DNA from: DASPLX01 sp035627375
GTDB lineage: Bacteria; Pseudomonadota; Gammaproteobacteria; Burkholderiales; Burkholderiaceae_D
NCBI GenBank assembly: GCA_035627375.1
Contig: DASPLX010000010.1
Coordinates: 1-64,000 of the forward strand
Direction of reading: 5' to 3'
Length of the DNA: 64,000 bases
This document shows positions 53,263 to 62,700 of this stretch, in pieces (position 1 is the stretch's first letter; each line of letters begins with the position of its first letter). Under the pieces are notes generated by a model. That model searched no databases. It saw only the letters and a list, made by a program, of their open reading frames with translations, and had not been told where the DNA came from. A program made the position numbers and the translations under genes.

Positions 53263-54273
53263 TCAGTGATAGCCGGCACCGGCTCCGACCTTGCCGCGGA
53301 ACAGCCAGAACACGAACGCGGTGTAACCCAGGATGATGGGCAGCAAGATCGCCGTCCCGACCAGCATGAAGATTTGCGTTTCCGGCGCCGAGGCGGCTTG
53401 CCAGATCGTGACCGAGGGCGGCACGAGATAGGGCACGTTCGAGATCACGAGTCCGGCATACGCCAGCAGGAACAGCGCGATGACGGCGATGAAAGGCAGG
53501 GCGGGCTTCGCCCTCCGCAATCCGTGCCAGCACAGCCAGGCGGCGAATGCGGAAGCCAGCGGCAGGGGCAGCAGCAGGAGAAAATCCGGCATGCTGAACC
53601 AGCGGCGCGCGATGCGCTCGATCTGCAGCGGCGTCCAGAGACTGACCAGGGCGATGAAGCCAAGCATGCCGAACAGGAGCGGCAGCGCCGCGCGGCGCGC
53701 CTTGTCAGCCAGCTCGCCCTCGGTCTTCATGATGAGCCAGGTGGCGCCGAGCAAGGCATAGCCGGTCACCAGCGCGCAGCCGCACATCAGCGAGAACGGT
53801 GTGAGCCAATCGAAGGCGCCGCCGGCGAAGGCGCCGTTCTCGACGCGGATTTCCTGCAGCAGTCCGCCCAGGACGGCGCCCTGGAAGAACGCGGCCACGG
53901 TCGAACCGGCGGCGAAGGAGGCATCCCAGATGCGATGCCGCGGCTTGGCGACGGCGCGGAATTCGAAGGCGACGCCGCGGAAGATGAGGGCCAGCAGCAT
54001 CATGATCAGCGGCAGGTAGAGCGCCGGCAGGATGATCGAATAGGCGAGCGGAAACGCGACCCATAGCGTGCCGCCGCCGAGCACGAGCCAGGTTTCGTTG
54101 CCGTCCCAGTAAGGCGCGATCGAATCCATCATCAGATCGCGCTCGGCTTCGCCGCGGAAGAAGGGAAACAGGATGCCGATGCCGAGGTCGAAGCCGTCGA
54201 GCACGACGTAGAAGGCCACCGCGAGGCCGACGATCAGCGCCCACACCAGCGGCAGCCATTGCGCTTCGCTCAT
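53263..54273 (-). CDS. cydB: Cytochrome bd-type quinol oxidase subunit II
   Basis: A 336-residue eight-helix inner-membrane subunit of cytochrome bd. It opens with WLPLVWALIVGLAVAFYVVLDGFDLGIGILFPFFRGEAERDLMMDSIAPYWDGNETWLV, the classical CydB/CioB start. The ATG overlaps the cydA stop (ATGA), and a GGGGAGG site precedes it. No cydX-like gene follows; the next gene, tamA, begins 26 bases on. With the CydA given here it forms a cyanide-insensitive type bd oxidase that couples quinol oxidation to oxygen reduction without proton pumping. Confidence 0.95.
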   Translation of the reverse strand: MSEAQWLPLVWALIVGLAVAFYVVLDGFDLGIGILFPFFRGEAERDLMMDSIAPYWDGNETWLVLGGGTLWVAFPLAYSIILPALYLPLIMMLLALIFRGVAFEFRAVAKPRHRIWDASFAAGSTVAAFFQGAVLGGLLQEIRVENGAFAGGAFDWLTPFSLMCGCALVTGYALLGATWLIMKTEGELADKARRAALPLLFGMLGFIALVSLWTPLQIERIARRWFSMPDFLLLLPLPLASAFAAWLCWHGLRRAKPALPFIAVIALFLLAYAGLVISNVPYLVPPSVTIWQAASAPETQIFMLVGTAILLPIILGYTAFVFWLFRGKVGAGAGYH

Positions 54274-55673
54274 GATGCCTCCCCGTCCTCGGCGAGCGTG
54301 GCGCCGGTGAGCGGGCGATTCGGCACGCCGTGGGCATCCCGGGTCTTGATATCGGCCGGCGGCCCTTTGCGGATCAGGCGGGCGATGTACCAGATGCCGG
54401 TCGAGAAGACTGCGCAATAGACCGCCACGAACAGCAGCAGCGATACGCCGACCGTGGCGGCCGCGACCGGCGATGTTGCCTCCGAGGTGCGCAGAATGCC
54501 GTAGGCGACCCAGGGCTGGCGGCCGACTTCGGTGACGATCCAGCCGGCAAGCAGAGCGATGAAGCCCAGCGGCCAGGCATGCTGTACCGGCCGCAGATAC
54601 CAGCGCGTCGTCGGCAGTGTCTTGCGCCACCACAGCACGGCGCCGGCCAGGCCGATCGCCAGCATCGCGAGTCCGATGCCGACCATCACACGGAACGCGA
54701 AGAAGACCGGCGCCACCGGCGGCCGGTCTTCCCGCTTGAAATCGAGCAAACCGGGGAACAGGCCTGCGCTGTCGTGGGTGACGATCAGGCTGCCGAGCCC
54801 GGGGATGCCGAGCTCGGCGCGATTGGTCTCGGCCTGCATGTCCGGCCAGGCGAACAGGATCAGCGGCGCCGGCTTCGAGCCGTCCCAATGCGCTTCGATC
54901 GCGGCCACCTTGGCCGGTTGGTGCCGGGCGCTGTTCAAGCCGTGCAAGTCGCCGACCAGGATCTGCAGCGGCGCCAGGATCGCCAGCATGCCGAGCCCCA
55001 TGTGCGTCATGGTTGTCGCTTCCCGCGGAAAGCGACCCTGCAAGAGATAGCGCGCGCCCGCCGCCAGCACGACCAGCGAGGTCGTCAGATAGCAGGCGAT
55101 CAGCATATGGGCGAAGCGATAGGGAAAACTCGGGTTGAAAATGATCTCGAGCCACGACACCGGGAAGGCGATGCCGTCGCGCATCTCGAACCCGGCAGGC
55201 GTCTGCATCCAGCTGTTGCCGGCCAGGATCCAGAAAGCGGAGGTCGCGGTGCCGAGCGCGACGATGACGGCGGACATCGCATGCATCCAGCGCGGCACGC
55301 GATTGCGGCCGAACAGCAGCACGCCGAGGAAGGTGGCTTCCAGGAAGAAGGCGGTCAGGACTTCATAGCCCATCAAGGGACTGATCACGTTGCCGACGAC
55401 CCGCGAGAAGCGCCCCCAGTTGGTGCCGATTTCATAGGACAGCACGACCCCGGACACGACGCCCATGCCGAACGAGACGGCGAAGATCTTGGTCCACAGG
55501 CGCGACAGCGAGAGATAGTGGGCGCGGCCGGTGCGTATCCAGAGGATTTCGAGCGTGGCGATCCATGCCGACAAGCCGATCGTGAACGCCGGAAAGATGA
55601 TGTGGAAACTGATCGTGAACGCGAACTGCAGCCGCGCCAGGAACGTCGCATCGAATCCGGCAAAGGTGTCCAT
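54270..55673 (-). CDS. cydA: Cytochrome bd-type quinol oxidase subunit I (cyanide-insensitive type)
   Basis: A 467-residue heme-binding subunit. Heme-ligand regions: AFTISFHIIFPAFTIGLSAW (His near 20) and PYRFAHMLIACY. The Q-loop is short, in contrast to the long loop of E. coli CydA, which with GWIVTEVGRQPWVAYGILRTSEATSP points to the CioA/AppC-like cyanide-insensitive branch. The ATG at 55673 is the normal start. A long divergent intergenic region of about 247 bases precedes it. Expression under low oxygen is likely, but no FNR-type box was identified. Confidence 0.94.
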   Translation of the reverse strand: MDTFAGFDATFLARLQFAFTISFHIIFPAFTIGLSAWIATLEILWIRTGRAHYLSLSRLWTKIFAVSFGMGVVSGVVLSYEIGTNWGRFSRVVGNVISPLMGYEVLTAFFLEATFLGVLLFGRNRVPRWMHAMSAVIVALGTATSAFWILAGNSWMQTPAGFEMRDGIAFPVSWLEIIFNPSFPYRFAHMLIACYLTTSLVVLAAGARYLLQGRFPREATTMTHMGLGMLAILAPLQILVGDLHGLNSARHQPAKVAAIEAHWDGSKPAPLILFAWPDMQAETNRAELGIPGLGSLIVTHDSAGLFPGLLDFKREDRPPVAPVFFAFRVMVGIGLAMLAIGLAGAVLWWRKTLPTTRWYLRPVQHAWPLGFIALLAGWIVTEVGRQPWVAYGILRTSEATSPVAAATVGVSLLLFVAVYCAVFSTGIWYIARLIRKGPPADIKTRDAHGVPNRPLTGATLAEDGEAS

Positions 55674-55920
55674 GAAGGCCGCCCGGGGAAGTGGATGAAC
55701 GCTCGCAATTCTAGCCCGTCGCCCGCCGGCGTGCCGTCCGCAGGCACCCTTGTTGATCCCGTTCACATGGCTTGCCGCGCCGGTTGTTGCGGCCGATCAA
55801 TTGACGCTTGGATGTACGCGAACTCTTGACCGGCGGCGCATTCCAACCTGGATAGTCTTCGTGAGCGAAAGCAACAGCCTGCTCACGGCATCACGATAGC
55901 GTAACAAGATGGAGATACGT

Positions 55921-56520
55921 ATGGCCGCTTCCAGCAAACATGATTCACGGCACCATGCCGACCAGACGCCGGTGCAGCATCAGGCGCTCCCGGCCTCGGA
56001 CGAATTGCCATCGTCCTACGGCGATTCGCCCAAGCGCGTGACGCCCAAGGATGTCACGCCGCAGCACGCCACGTGGAAGGACTTGAAGGAACGCGACGTC
56101 GGGGCGGATCGCGCCTGTGCCGACGCCTGGGAAACGCCGTCCGCCGGCGCGCGCGGCAGCGGCAGCGACACCGCGTCCGGCGAGGAACTGCCGTCGTCGT
56201 ACGGCGATTCGCCGCAGGAAATGACGCCCAAGGACGTGGGTCCGGAACATGCCGCGTGGAGCGACGAGAGTCAGCGCAAGATTTCCTCCGCCGATCCGGT
56301 CGAGCGCGAGGAAGCCTTGATCGACGAGTCATCCGAGCTGAGCTTTCCCGCCAGCGACCCGCCGGCGGAATTGCCGTCTTCCGGAAGATCGTTGAAGGAG
56401 GCGCATTGCGACGATGAAGAAGACGAGTTGCTCGACGAAGCGATCGAACTGACGTTTCCCGCCAGCGATCCGATCGCCGTGACGCCGCACAGCAAGCCGC
56501 GGCAAGCGGTTCGTCCTTGA
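55921..56520 (+). CDS. Acidic repeat-rich hypothetical protein
   Basis: A 199-residue, low-complexity acidic protein that is probably disordered. Two copies of a block (ELPSSYGDSPKRVTPKDVTP at about 27 and ELPSSYGDSPQEMTPKDVGP at about 89, each followed by xHAxW) and two of FPASDP with DES/DEA-IELxFPASDP near 142 and 182 indicate internal duplication. No membrane, catalytic or nucleic-acid-binding motif is visible. The GGAG site favours the ATG at 55921 over one 12 bases upstream. It is transcribed away from cydA. Function unknown. Confidence 0.7.
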   Translation: MAASSKHDSRHHADQTPVQHQALPASDELPSSYGDSPKRVTPKDVTPQHATWKDLKERDVGADRACADAWETPSAGARGSGSDTASGEELPSSYGDSPQEMTPKDVGPEHAAWSDESQRKISSADPVEREEALIDESSELSFPASDPPAELPSSGRSLKEAHCDDEEDELLDEAIELTFPASDPIAVTPHSKPRQAVRP

Positions 56521-56629
56521 TCGCTGCCGCCGCCGCGCTTTCCTTCGCGCGGCGCATGCCATGAAAATCCCGTCGATCGCGCGGCAAACCTGCTAATCTG
56601 TGCGCCGAAATCGATGTCAAGGGGAAAAC

Positions 56630-57181
56630 ATGATGCGATCGATGGTGGCGGCGTTGTTTCTTGCCGCGGCGGCACAGGCTGGCGCGGCCGACGATCCCGA
56701 GGCGTGGCGCACGGCGCTGCGCCTGGTCGGCGAATGGCAGGGAAAAGCGTCGGGACAGGCGGGAGAGGGCACGGCGTCGCGGCGCTACATTCCGGTGCTG
56801 GGCGGGCGCTTCCTGCATGAAACGAATACCAGCACCTATCCGCCGCAAGAGAAGAATCCGAAGGGCGAGGTGCACGAGCACTGGAGCATGCTCAGCTACG
56901 ACAAGAATCGCAAGACCGTCGTTCTGCGGCAATTCCATGGCGAAGGCTTCGTGAACACTTACCGTCTCGGCGTCGCGGATGGACAGCCCGGACGGCTGGT
57001 GTTCGAAAGCGAATCCTTCGAGAATTTCAGCAATGCCTGGCGTGCCAGGGAAACCTACGAGTTCGTCACGGACGATGAATTCATCGAAACCTTCGAACTT
57101 GCGGCGCCGGGCAAGCCGTACCAGGTGTACAGCCGCAACATCTTCAAACGCGTCGGCGTTCGCGCCGAACCGGCGAAATGA
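56630..57181 (+). CDS. Exported lipocalin-like/DUF1579-like protein
   Basis: A 183-residue protein with a signal peptide (1-19, ending QAGAA). The mature beta-rich domain has ALRLVGEWQGKASGQAGEGTASRRYIPVLGGRFLHETN, then LSYDKNRKTVVLRQFHGEGFVNTY and ETYEFVTDDEFIETFELA. The pattern resembles single-domain beta-barrels of the DUF1579/lipocalin-like type; the family call is tentative. The stop overlaps the start of the next gene by 4 bases (ATGA). Alternative start: the ATG one codon on at 56633. Confidence 0.7.
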   Translation: MMRSMVAALFLAAAAQAGAADDPEAWRTALRLVGEWQGKASGQAGEGTASRRYIPVLGGRFLHETNTSTYPPQEKNPKGEVHEHWSMLSYDKNRKTVVLRQFHGEGFVNTYRLGVADGQPGRLVFESESFENFSNAWRARETYEFVTDDEFIETFELAAPGKPYQVYSRNIFKRVGVRAEPAK

Positions 57182-57660
57182 CACGCCTGGCGACCGTGAA
57201 AACCGTCCGGCTCGCATTCGAATCCAGGCTGGCCGCTCCGGCGGCGGATTGCTGGGCGCACGCGACTTCGGTCGCCGGCATCGCGGCGGAAATGCGGCCG
57301 CTGCTCAAGATGACGATACCCGGCGGCAAGGCGAGCATTCTCGACTTCGACCTGGTCCCGGGACGGCCGTTGTTCCGCAGCTGGATGTTGCTGTTCGGCG
57401 TGCTGCCGGTCGATCGCTCGGACCTGACGCTGGTCGAACTCGAAGACGGCCGGCGCTTCCTGGAACAGTCGCCGATGCTGGGCATGAAGCTGTGGCGCCA
57501 CGAGCGCATCGTGACCGCGATTCCGGGAGGTACGGCCGTCATCGACCGGCTCGAGTTCGCGCCGCGCCTCGCATCCGGCCTGGTGCGCTGGTTCGTGCGC
57601 TTGCTGTTCGCGCGGCGCCACGCGGTATTGCGGCGCAAGTTCGGCCGTCTGCCGTCCTGA
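57178..57660 (+). CDS. SRPBCC-like protein
   Basis: A 160-residue soluble protein with a helix-grip pattern: VRLAFESRLAAPAADCWAHATSVAGIAAEMRPLL at the N-terminus, FDLVPGRPLFRSWMLLFGVLPVDRSDLTLVELEDGRRFLEQSPMLGMKLWRHERIV through the sheet, and a long C-terminal helix with Arg-rich ends. Probably binds a hydrophobic ligand. It overlaps the preceding exported protein gene by 4 bases, so the two are coupled; how they work together is unknown. No recognised catalytic residues. Confidence 0.65.
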   Translation: MTRLATVKTVRLAFESRLAAPAADCWAHATSVAGIAAEMRPLLKMTIPGGKASILDFDLVPGRPLFRSWMLLFGVLPVDRSDLTLVELEDGRRFLEQSPMLGMKLWRHERIVTAIPGGTAVIDRLEFAPRLASGLVRWFVRLLFARRHAVLRRKFGRLPS

Positions 57661-57728
57661 CGTCGTCCCGAAACCGCTTCGAACGCCGCGCCGGATGCCG
57701 AGTCATCGACCGGTCATACTTGGCCTGT

Positions 57729-57751
57729 AGAGTCCGTTCAGACTCTATAAT
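57729..57751 (+). promoter_or_regulatory. Promoter and inverted repeat upstream of the arsC-like gene
   Basis: A TATAAT at 57746-57751 lies 57 bases before the ATG; no good -35 box is visible. An inverted repeat AGAGTC-cgttca-GACTCT (57729-57746) abuts the -10 box and could be an operator. Confidence 0.5.
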
Positions 57752-57808
57752 GCGCGGACAGTCGACAACCATCAGGGACCGCGAACCGATCCTCAAGACG
57801 CCTTTTCT

Positions 57809-58288
57809 ATGAACGTTCTCTTTCTCTGCACCGGCAATTCCTGCCGCTCCATCCTTGGCGAAGCCGTATTCAATCATCTCGCGCCGGCCGGTTGGCACGC
57901 CATGAGCGCCGGCAGCAAGCCGACCGGCCAGGTCCATCCGCGTTCGCTGGCCTTGCTGGAGCGCGAAGGCATCGCCGTCGACGGCTATCGCAGCAAGTCG
58001 TGGGACGAGCTGCCGGCCGTGCCGGATATCGTGATCACCGTATGCGCGAGCGCCGCCGGCGAGACCTGTCCGGCGTACCTTGGACCGGTGCTGCGTACGC
58101 ATTGGGGCGTGGAAGATCCGGCGCGCGCGACCGGCAGCGACGAGGAAATCGATGCCGCCTTCATGACGGCCTATCGCATCCTGCGCGCGCGCATCGAAGC
58201 GTTGTTCGCGCTCCCGCTTCAGGCGCTGGCGCAAGACAAGGCCGCGCTCAAGGCGGAAATGGACAAGATCGCCGCGGTCGCCGCTTGA
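57809..58288 (+). CDS. arsC: Arsenate reductase, thioredoxin-linked (LMW phosphatase type)
   Basis: A 159-residue enzyme that reduces arsenate to arsenite. Catalytic loop LCTGNSCRSILGE (Cys near 7, P-loop CX5R), then the pair of Cys in ITVCASAAGETCPAY spaced by 8 and the arsenate-type THWGVEDPAR. This three-Cys arrangement is that of the thioredoxin-coupled ArsC. It heads an operon with a MIP-channel and a GNAT gene, and no ArsR-type regulator is in the window. Confidence 0.88.
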   Translation: MNVLFLCTGNSCRSILGEAVFNHLAPAGWHAMSAGSKPTGQVHPRSLALLEREGIAVDGYRSKSWDELPAVPDIVITVCASAAGETCPAYLGPVLRTHWGVEDPARATGSDEEIDAAFMTAYRILRARIEALFALPLQALAQDKAALKAEMDKIAAVAA

Positions 58289-58313
58289 CGGCGTCGGATC
58301 GGAGGAACGAACG

Positions 58314-59027
58314 ATGACACCCGCACGACGTTATGTCGCCGAGGGACTCGGCAGCGCGCTGCTGCTGGCGGTGGTGGTGGGCTCGGGCATCATGGCCGAG
58401 CGGCTTGCCGGCGGCAATGCCGCGCTCGCCCTGCTTGCCAACGCGATCGCCACCGGCGCCGGCCTGGCCGCGCTGATCCTGATGTTCGGCACCTTGTCGG
58501 GAGCGCATTTCAATCCGGCGGTCACCTTGTCGGAGGCATGGCAGAAGAACATGCCGGCCTCGGAGGTACTGCCTTACATCGTCATGCAGATCGGCGGCGC
58601 CTTCGCCGGCGTGGCGGCGGCGCACCTGATGTTCGGCGAACCGCTGTTCTTCGCGTCGGAGCATGTGCGCACCGGTCCCGCGCAATGGTGGAGCGAATTC
58701 GTCGCCACCTTCGGTTTGCTCGCCGTGATCATCGGCTGCTCGCGCAGCCGCCCGGCGATCACGCCGTTTGCCGTGGCCTTGTACATCACGGCCGCCTACT
58801 GGTTCACGTCCTCGACCTCGTTCGCCAATCCCGCCGTGACGCTGGCGCGGGCCGCGAGCAATACGTTCGCCGGCATCCGGCCGGATGACGTTCCGGGTTT
58901 CATCGTCGCCCAACTGCTCGGCGCGGCGGCGGCCAGCGCCTTGTTCTGCTGGCTGTATCCGGCCGCGCCGAAAGACGCGACGGTGGCCGGAACGGTCGCG
59001 CCGGGCGATTTTTCCCGGCGTTCGTGA
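58314..59027 (+). CDS. MIP/aquaporin-family channel (possible arsenite channel)
   Basis: A 237-residue six-helix channel with both NPA boxes (GAHFNPAVTLSEA near 60-70 and TSFANPAVTLARA near 167-177). It follows the arsC-like gene by 25 bases with a GGAGGAACG site, and overlaps the GNAT gene. Operons of arsC with an aquaporin (AqpS-type in Sinorhizobium) use the channel to let arsenite, formed by ArsC, leave the cell down its gradient, so this one probably does the same. Selectivity is not proven by sequence alone; glycerol or water transport is possible. Confidence 0.85.
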   Translation: MTPARRYVAEGLGSALLLAVVVGSGIMAERLAGGNAALALLANAIATGAGLAALILMFGTLSGAHFNPAVTLSEAWQKNMPASEVLPYIVMQIGGAFAGVAAAHLMFGEPLFFASEHVRTGPAQWWSEFVATFGLLAVIIGCSRSRPAITPFAVALYITAAYWFTSSTSFANPAVTLARAASNTFAGIRPDDVPGFIVAQLLGAAAASALFCWLYPAAPKDATVAGTVAPGDFSRRS

Positions 59028-59524
59028 CGGCGGGCCCGGGGACGCTCGTGCAAGCGATCGCGATCGAGATCCTGCGGCATGCCGAGCGCGAGGTCGCCGA
59101 GCGGATTCATGCGGTCCAGCTCGCTGCCTATGCACAGGAGGCGGAACTCTTGCAGGTCGCATCGTTTCCGCCGTTGCAGCGCAAGGTCGAGGATATCCAG
59201 CGTTCTGCGGACCGGTTCTTCGGCGCCTGTATTGGCGGCGCGCTGGCGGGCGTGGTCGGCATCGAACGTTCCGCTGTCCGGTCGACACTCTGGATTTCGT
59301 CGCTGACCGTGGCGCCGCCCTATCAGAGACGCGGCGTCGCCCGCGCCTCGCTGTCGGCCGTGCTCGCGCAAGAAGAGGCCGAAGCGGTGATGGTTTCCAC
59401 CGATATCCGGAACGAGCCGGCGCTGGCGCTATACGCCGGCTTCGGTTTCGTTCCCGTCAACCATCGGACCGTCGATGGCGGAAGATTCGAGCTGGTCGAA
59501 TTGCGCCGGCGGCGCGACCCTTGA
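59024..59524 (+). CDS. GNAT-family N-acetyltransferase
   Basis: A 166-residue acetyltransferase. The GNAT core is SSLTVAPPYQRRGVARASL, where the QRRGVA loop is the acetyl-CoA diphosphate site, followed by VSTDIRNEPALALYAGFGFVPVNHR. Translation starts with a GTG that overlaps the aquaporin stop (GTGA), so it is coupled to the arsenic-type genes. Other GNATs in ars clusters (ArsN1) acetylate arsinothricin. This one lacks obvious close likeness to phosphinothricin acetyltransferases, so that role is only a possibility. Confidence 0.75.
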   Translation: MTAGPGTLVQAIAIEILRHAEREVAERIHAVQLAAYAQEAELLQVASFPPLQRKVEDIQRSADRFFGACIGGALAGVVGIERSAVRSTLWISSLTVAPPYQRRGVARASLSAVLAQEEAEAVMVSTDIRNEPALALYAGFGFVPVNHRTVDGGRFELVELRRRRDP

Positions 59525-59700
59525 ACCAACCTCAAACCGTTCTGGAAGCAACAAGCGTGTGTCGAGTTTGCAATTGCTTCGTTCATGTCTTTCGGTGTTT
59601 AATGACATGACGGGGTGTGGCAGGTGCGGCCGGCATTTTCATGGCGGCCGATCTGGCGCGGCGATCTTTTGTTTCCTGTTCGACTGGGTACCGGAACGCC

Positions 59701-62700
59701 ATGGAAAAGCAGTCCGAACGAGCCTTCGTGGACGCACAAGACTATTCCGGGCGATTCGAGCTCCCGGTATCCGTCTATGGACGTGAACGCGAAAAGGCCC
59801 GGATTCTCGAGGCTTACCGGCGCATGCGCCAATCCGGCAAGGCATCGCTCATTGTCGTGGCGGGCGGAGCCGGCATCGGCAAGTCGGCGCTGATTCGCGA
59901 TCTCCATGACTCCATGACGGTAAAAGGAGGCAGCTTCGCGTCCGGCAAATGCGACCAATACCGAAGCGGCATCCCGTATGCGCCTCTGACGCAGGCCTTG
60001 GATGAACTGCTGCGCCAATTGCTTACCGATCCCCTGGAAGTCCTTGCGGACAGGCGCCGGCGCATTCAGCAGGCGGTCGGGATATACGGACAGATCATCG
60101 TCGACATCCTGCCGCGGCTGCGGCTGGTGATAGGCAAGCAGGCGCCCGCTCCCGAAGTCCCGGATGCCGAGGCGCAGCGCCGGATCTTTCGCGTGTTTCG
60201 CCAATTCATCGCGGCGCTTGGCGACCCGGGCCGTCCGCTTGTCCTCTTCCTTGACGACGTTCAGTGGATCGACAACGGGAGCCGCCAGCTGGTGGAGTAT
60301 CTGCTGACCGATCCCGACACGACGAACCTGGTCGTCATCGTCGCCTGCCGCAATGACGAGTCGGACGACCAGCGTCGTCTCGCCGCCAGCCTTGCGGCTC
60401 TGCGCGAGCGCGACGTCGATGCGCTGAACATCGTGCTGGCACCCTTGCCGCAGGAAACCTTGAATCGGCTGATCGCCGATGCCCTGCAAGCCGATCCCGC
60501 GTCTTGCGAGCCGCTGACACGCCAGATTTTCAAGCGGAGCAACGGAAATCCGCTGTTTTCCATCGAGTTCCTCCGGGCGTTGAAACAAGACGGTTCCCTG
60601 TATCACGATCCGGCGGGCGGCCGCTGGATGTGGGATCTCGACTGGATAGCCGGCCGCAATCTTCCCAACAGCGTCCTGGAGCTCATGCTCGGAAAGATGA
60701 AGCATCTGCCGCCGGTCGCCCAGGCTCTTCTCCGTGTCGCCGCCTGCATCGGGAATACGTTCGCGCTGAATCACCTTGCATCCGCCGCCGGCGTCGAGCT
60801 GGACGACGCGCGGCGATACCTCGAGCCGGCCGCCAATGAAAGCCTGGTGCACCTGTCCGGCGGCCACGGACGTTTTCTGCATGATCGTATCCAACAGGCG
60901 GCGTATTCGACCATTCCCATGGCGGAACTCAGCGTGACCCATTTGCGCATCGCTCAGGTGTTGATGAGCTGCCGTTCGGAAGACACCGCGGACCTGTTCG
61001 ATCTGGCCAATCACTACAACCTCGGCGCGTCGCTGCTGAGCGACAGCGAAGAAAGAGAAAAGGTGGCGCTGCTCAACCTGGAAGCAGGCCGCAAGGCGAA
61101 AGCCGCCGCCGCCTATGTCGCGGCAGGCAGGTATTTCGAGGCCGGCACGGCATTGCTGGACGAGTCCTCGTGGCACGATTGCTTCCGCCTTGCATTCGAT
61201 CTTCGATTCGAGCAGGCGTACTGTGCCTTGATGCTGGGCCGGCTCGACGAAGCGCTGGAGCGGGTGGATAGGCTGTTGCAGAGACCGATGCCGCGGCCGG
61301 ATCTGGCCAATGCCAACAACCTGAAGGTCCTGCTGCACGTGCTGCGCGGCGAGAGCCACGAGGCGCGCGACAGCGCGCTGGCTTGCCTGCGCGGCTTCGG
61401 CGCGGATCTTCCCGCGCATCCGACATCCGAGGAGATCGAGCATGAATGCGATCTCATCTGGAAAAACATGAACGGACGCTCGATCGAGAGCCTGATCGAC
61501 CTGCCGTTGATGACCGATCCGGACAAGCTGGCGGTCGCGCGCGTATTGGCATCGTTGATCCTGCCGGGCGCCTTCACCGACATGAAGCTGGCCTACATGG
61601 TGCAATCCCACATGGTCAATTTCTGCCTGTTGCACGGAGTCGCCAAGGAACTCGTCTACGGCCTGGCCAGCTTCGAAGTCGTGGCCGGAGCGATATTCCG
61701 CCGATACGCCGATGCCTATCGTTTCACGCGCCTGGCCGACCGCCTGGTCGACAAGCATGCGTTCGCGACCGAGAAAGCCAAGTCCCTGATGTTCATCGGC
61801 CTGGCTGCGTTCTGGGCGCAACCGCTCGAGGAGGCGATCGACAACATCGAGTCGTGCTTCCATGCCGCCGTCGCGAACGACGATCTCGCCTATGCATGCT
61901 ACAGCTTGATGTACCAGACGCCCCACCTTTTCATGGCCGGCATGCTGCTCGGCGATCTTTCGGACAGGATCGCGAAAAACCTCGGCTTCGTGCGCGGGCT
62001 GCAGGTGCGCGACGCCATCGACAATCTTCTGAGCCAGTCTCGATTCGTCGCCGCTCTCCAGGGCCGCACCGCGTCCATGTCGGATTTCGACGGCGACTCG
62101 TTCGAACGGCAGTCATTCGAAGCGGAGCTGCGCGAGGGGCGCATGCCGCAAATCATCAGCGCGTACTGGGTTTTCCGGCTCCAGGCGTCTTATCTGGCGC
62201 GCGACGAGGCCGGCGCGCTCGAGATCATGGAAAAGGCCAACGATTACTTCTGGGCCGCCTCGAATACCGTCTATGAATTCATGCACGTCTATTTCAGCGG
62301 ACTCGTCATGGCGGCGGCTTGGGACGCCGCGAGTCCGGACGATCGCCGGCGCTGGCGTCCCATGCTAGAGCAACATCAGAAGCTCCTGGACATCTGGGCT
62401 GCGCATCAACCGGCCACATTCGGCGACAAGAATGCGCTCCTGCTGGCGGAAATCGCGCGCATCGACGGCCGCGACTTCGACGCCATGCGCCATTACGAAC
62501 AGGCCATCTCGGCCGCCGACGGCAACGGTTATTTCCAGTTTGCCGGCATCGCCTGCGAGCGTGCCGCCGAATTCCACCGGCAGCGGGGTTCGGTCGCCGC
62601 CGCCGATCGCCATGTCGTGGCCATGCGCCGATATTTCCTCCGTTGGGGAGCCCATGCCAAGGTGGCGCAGATCGACGCCCGACATCCGAATGTCCGTGCT

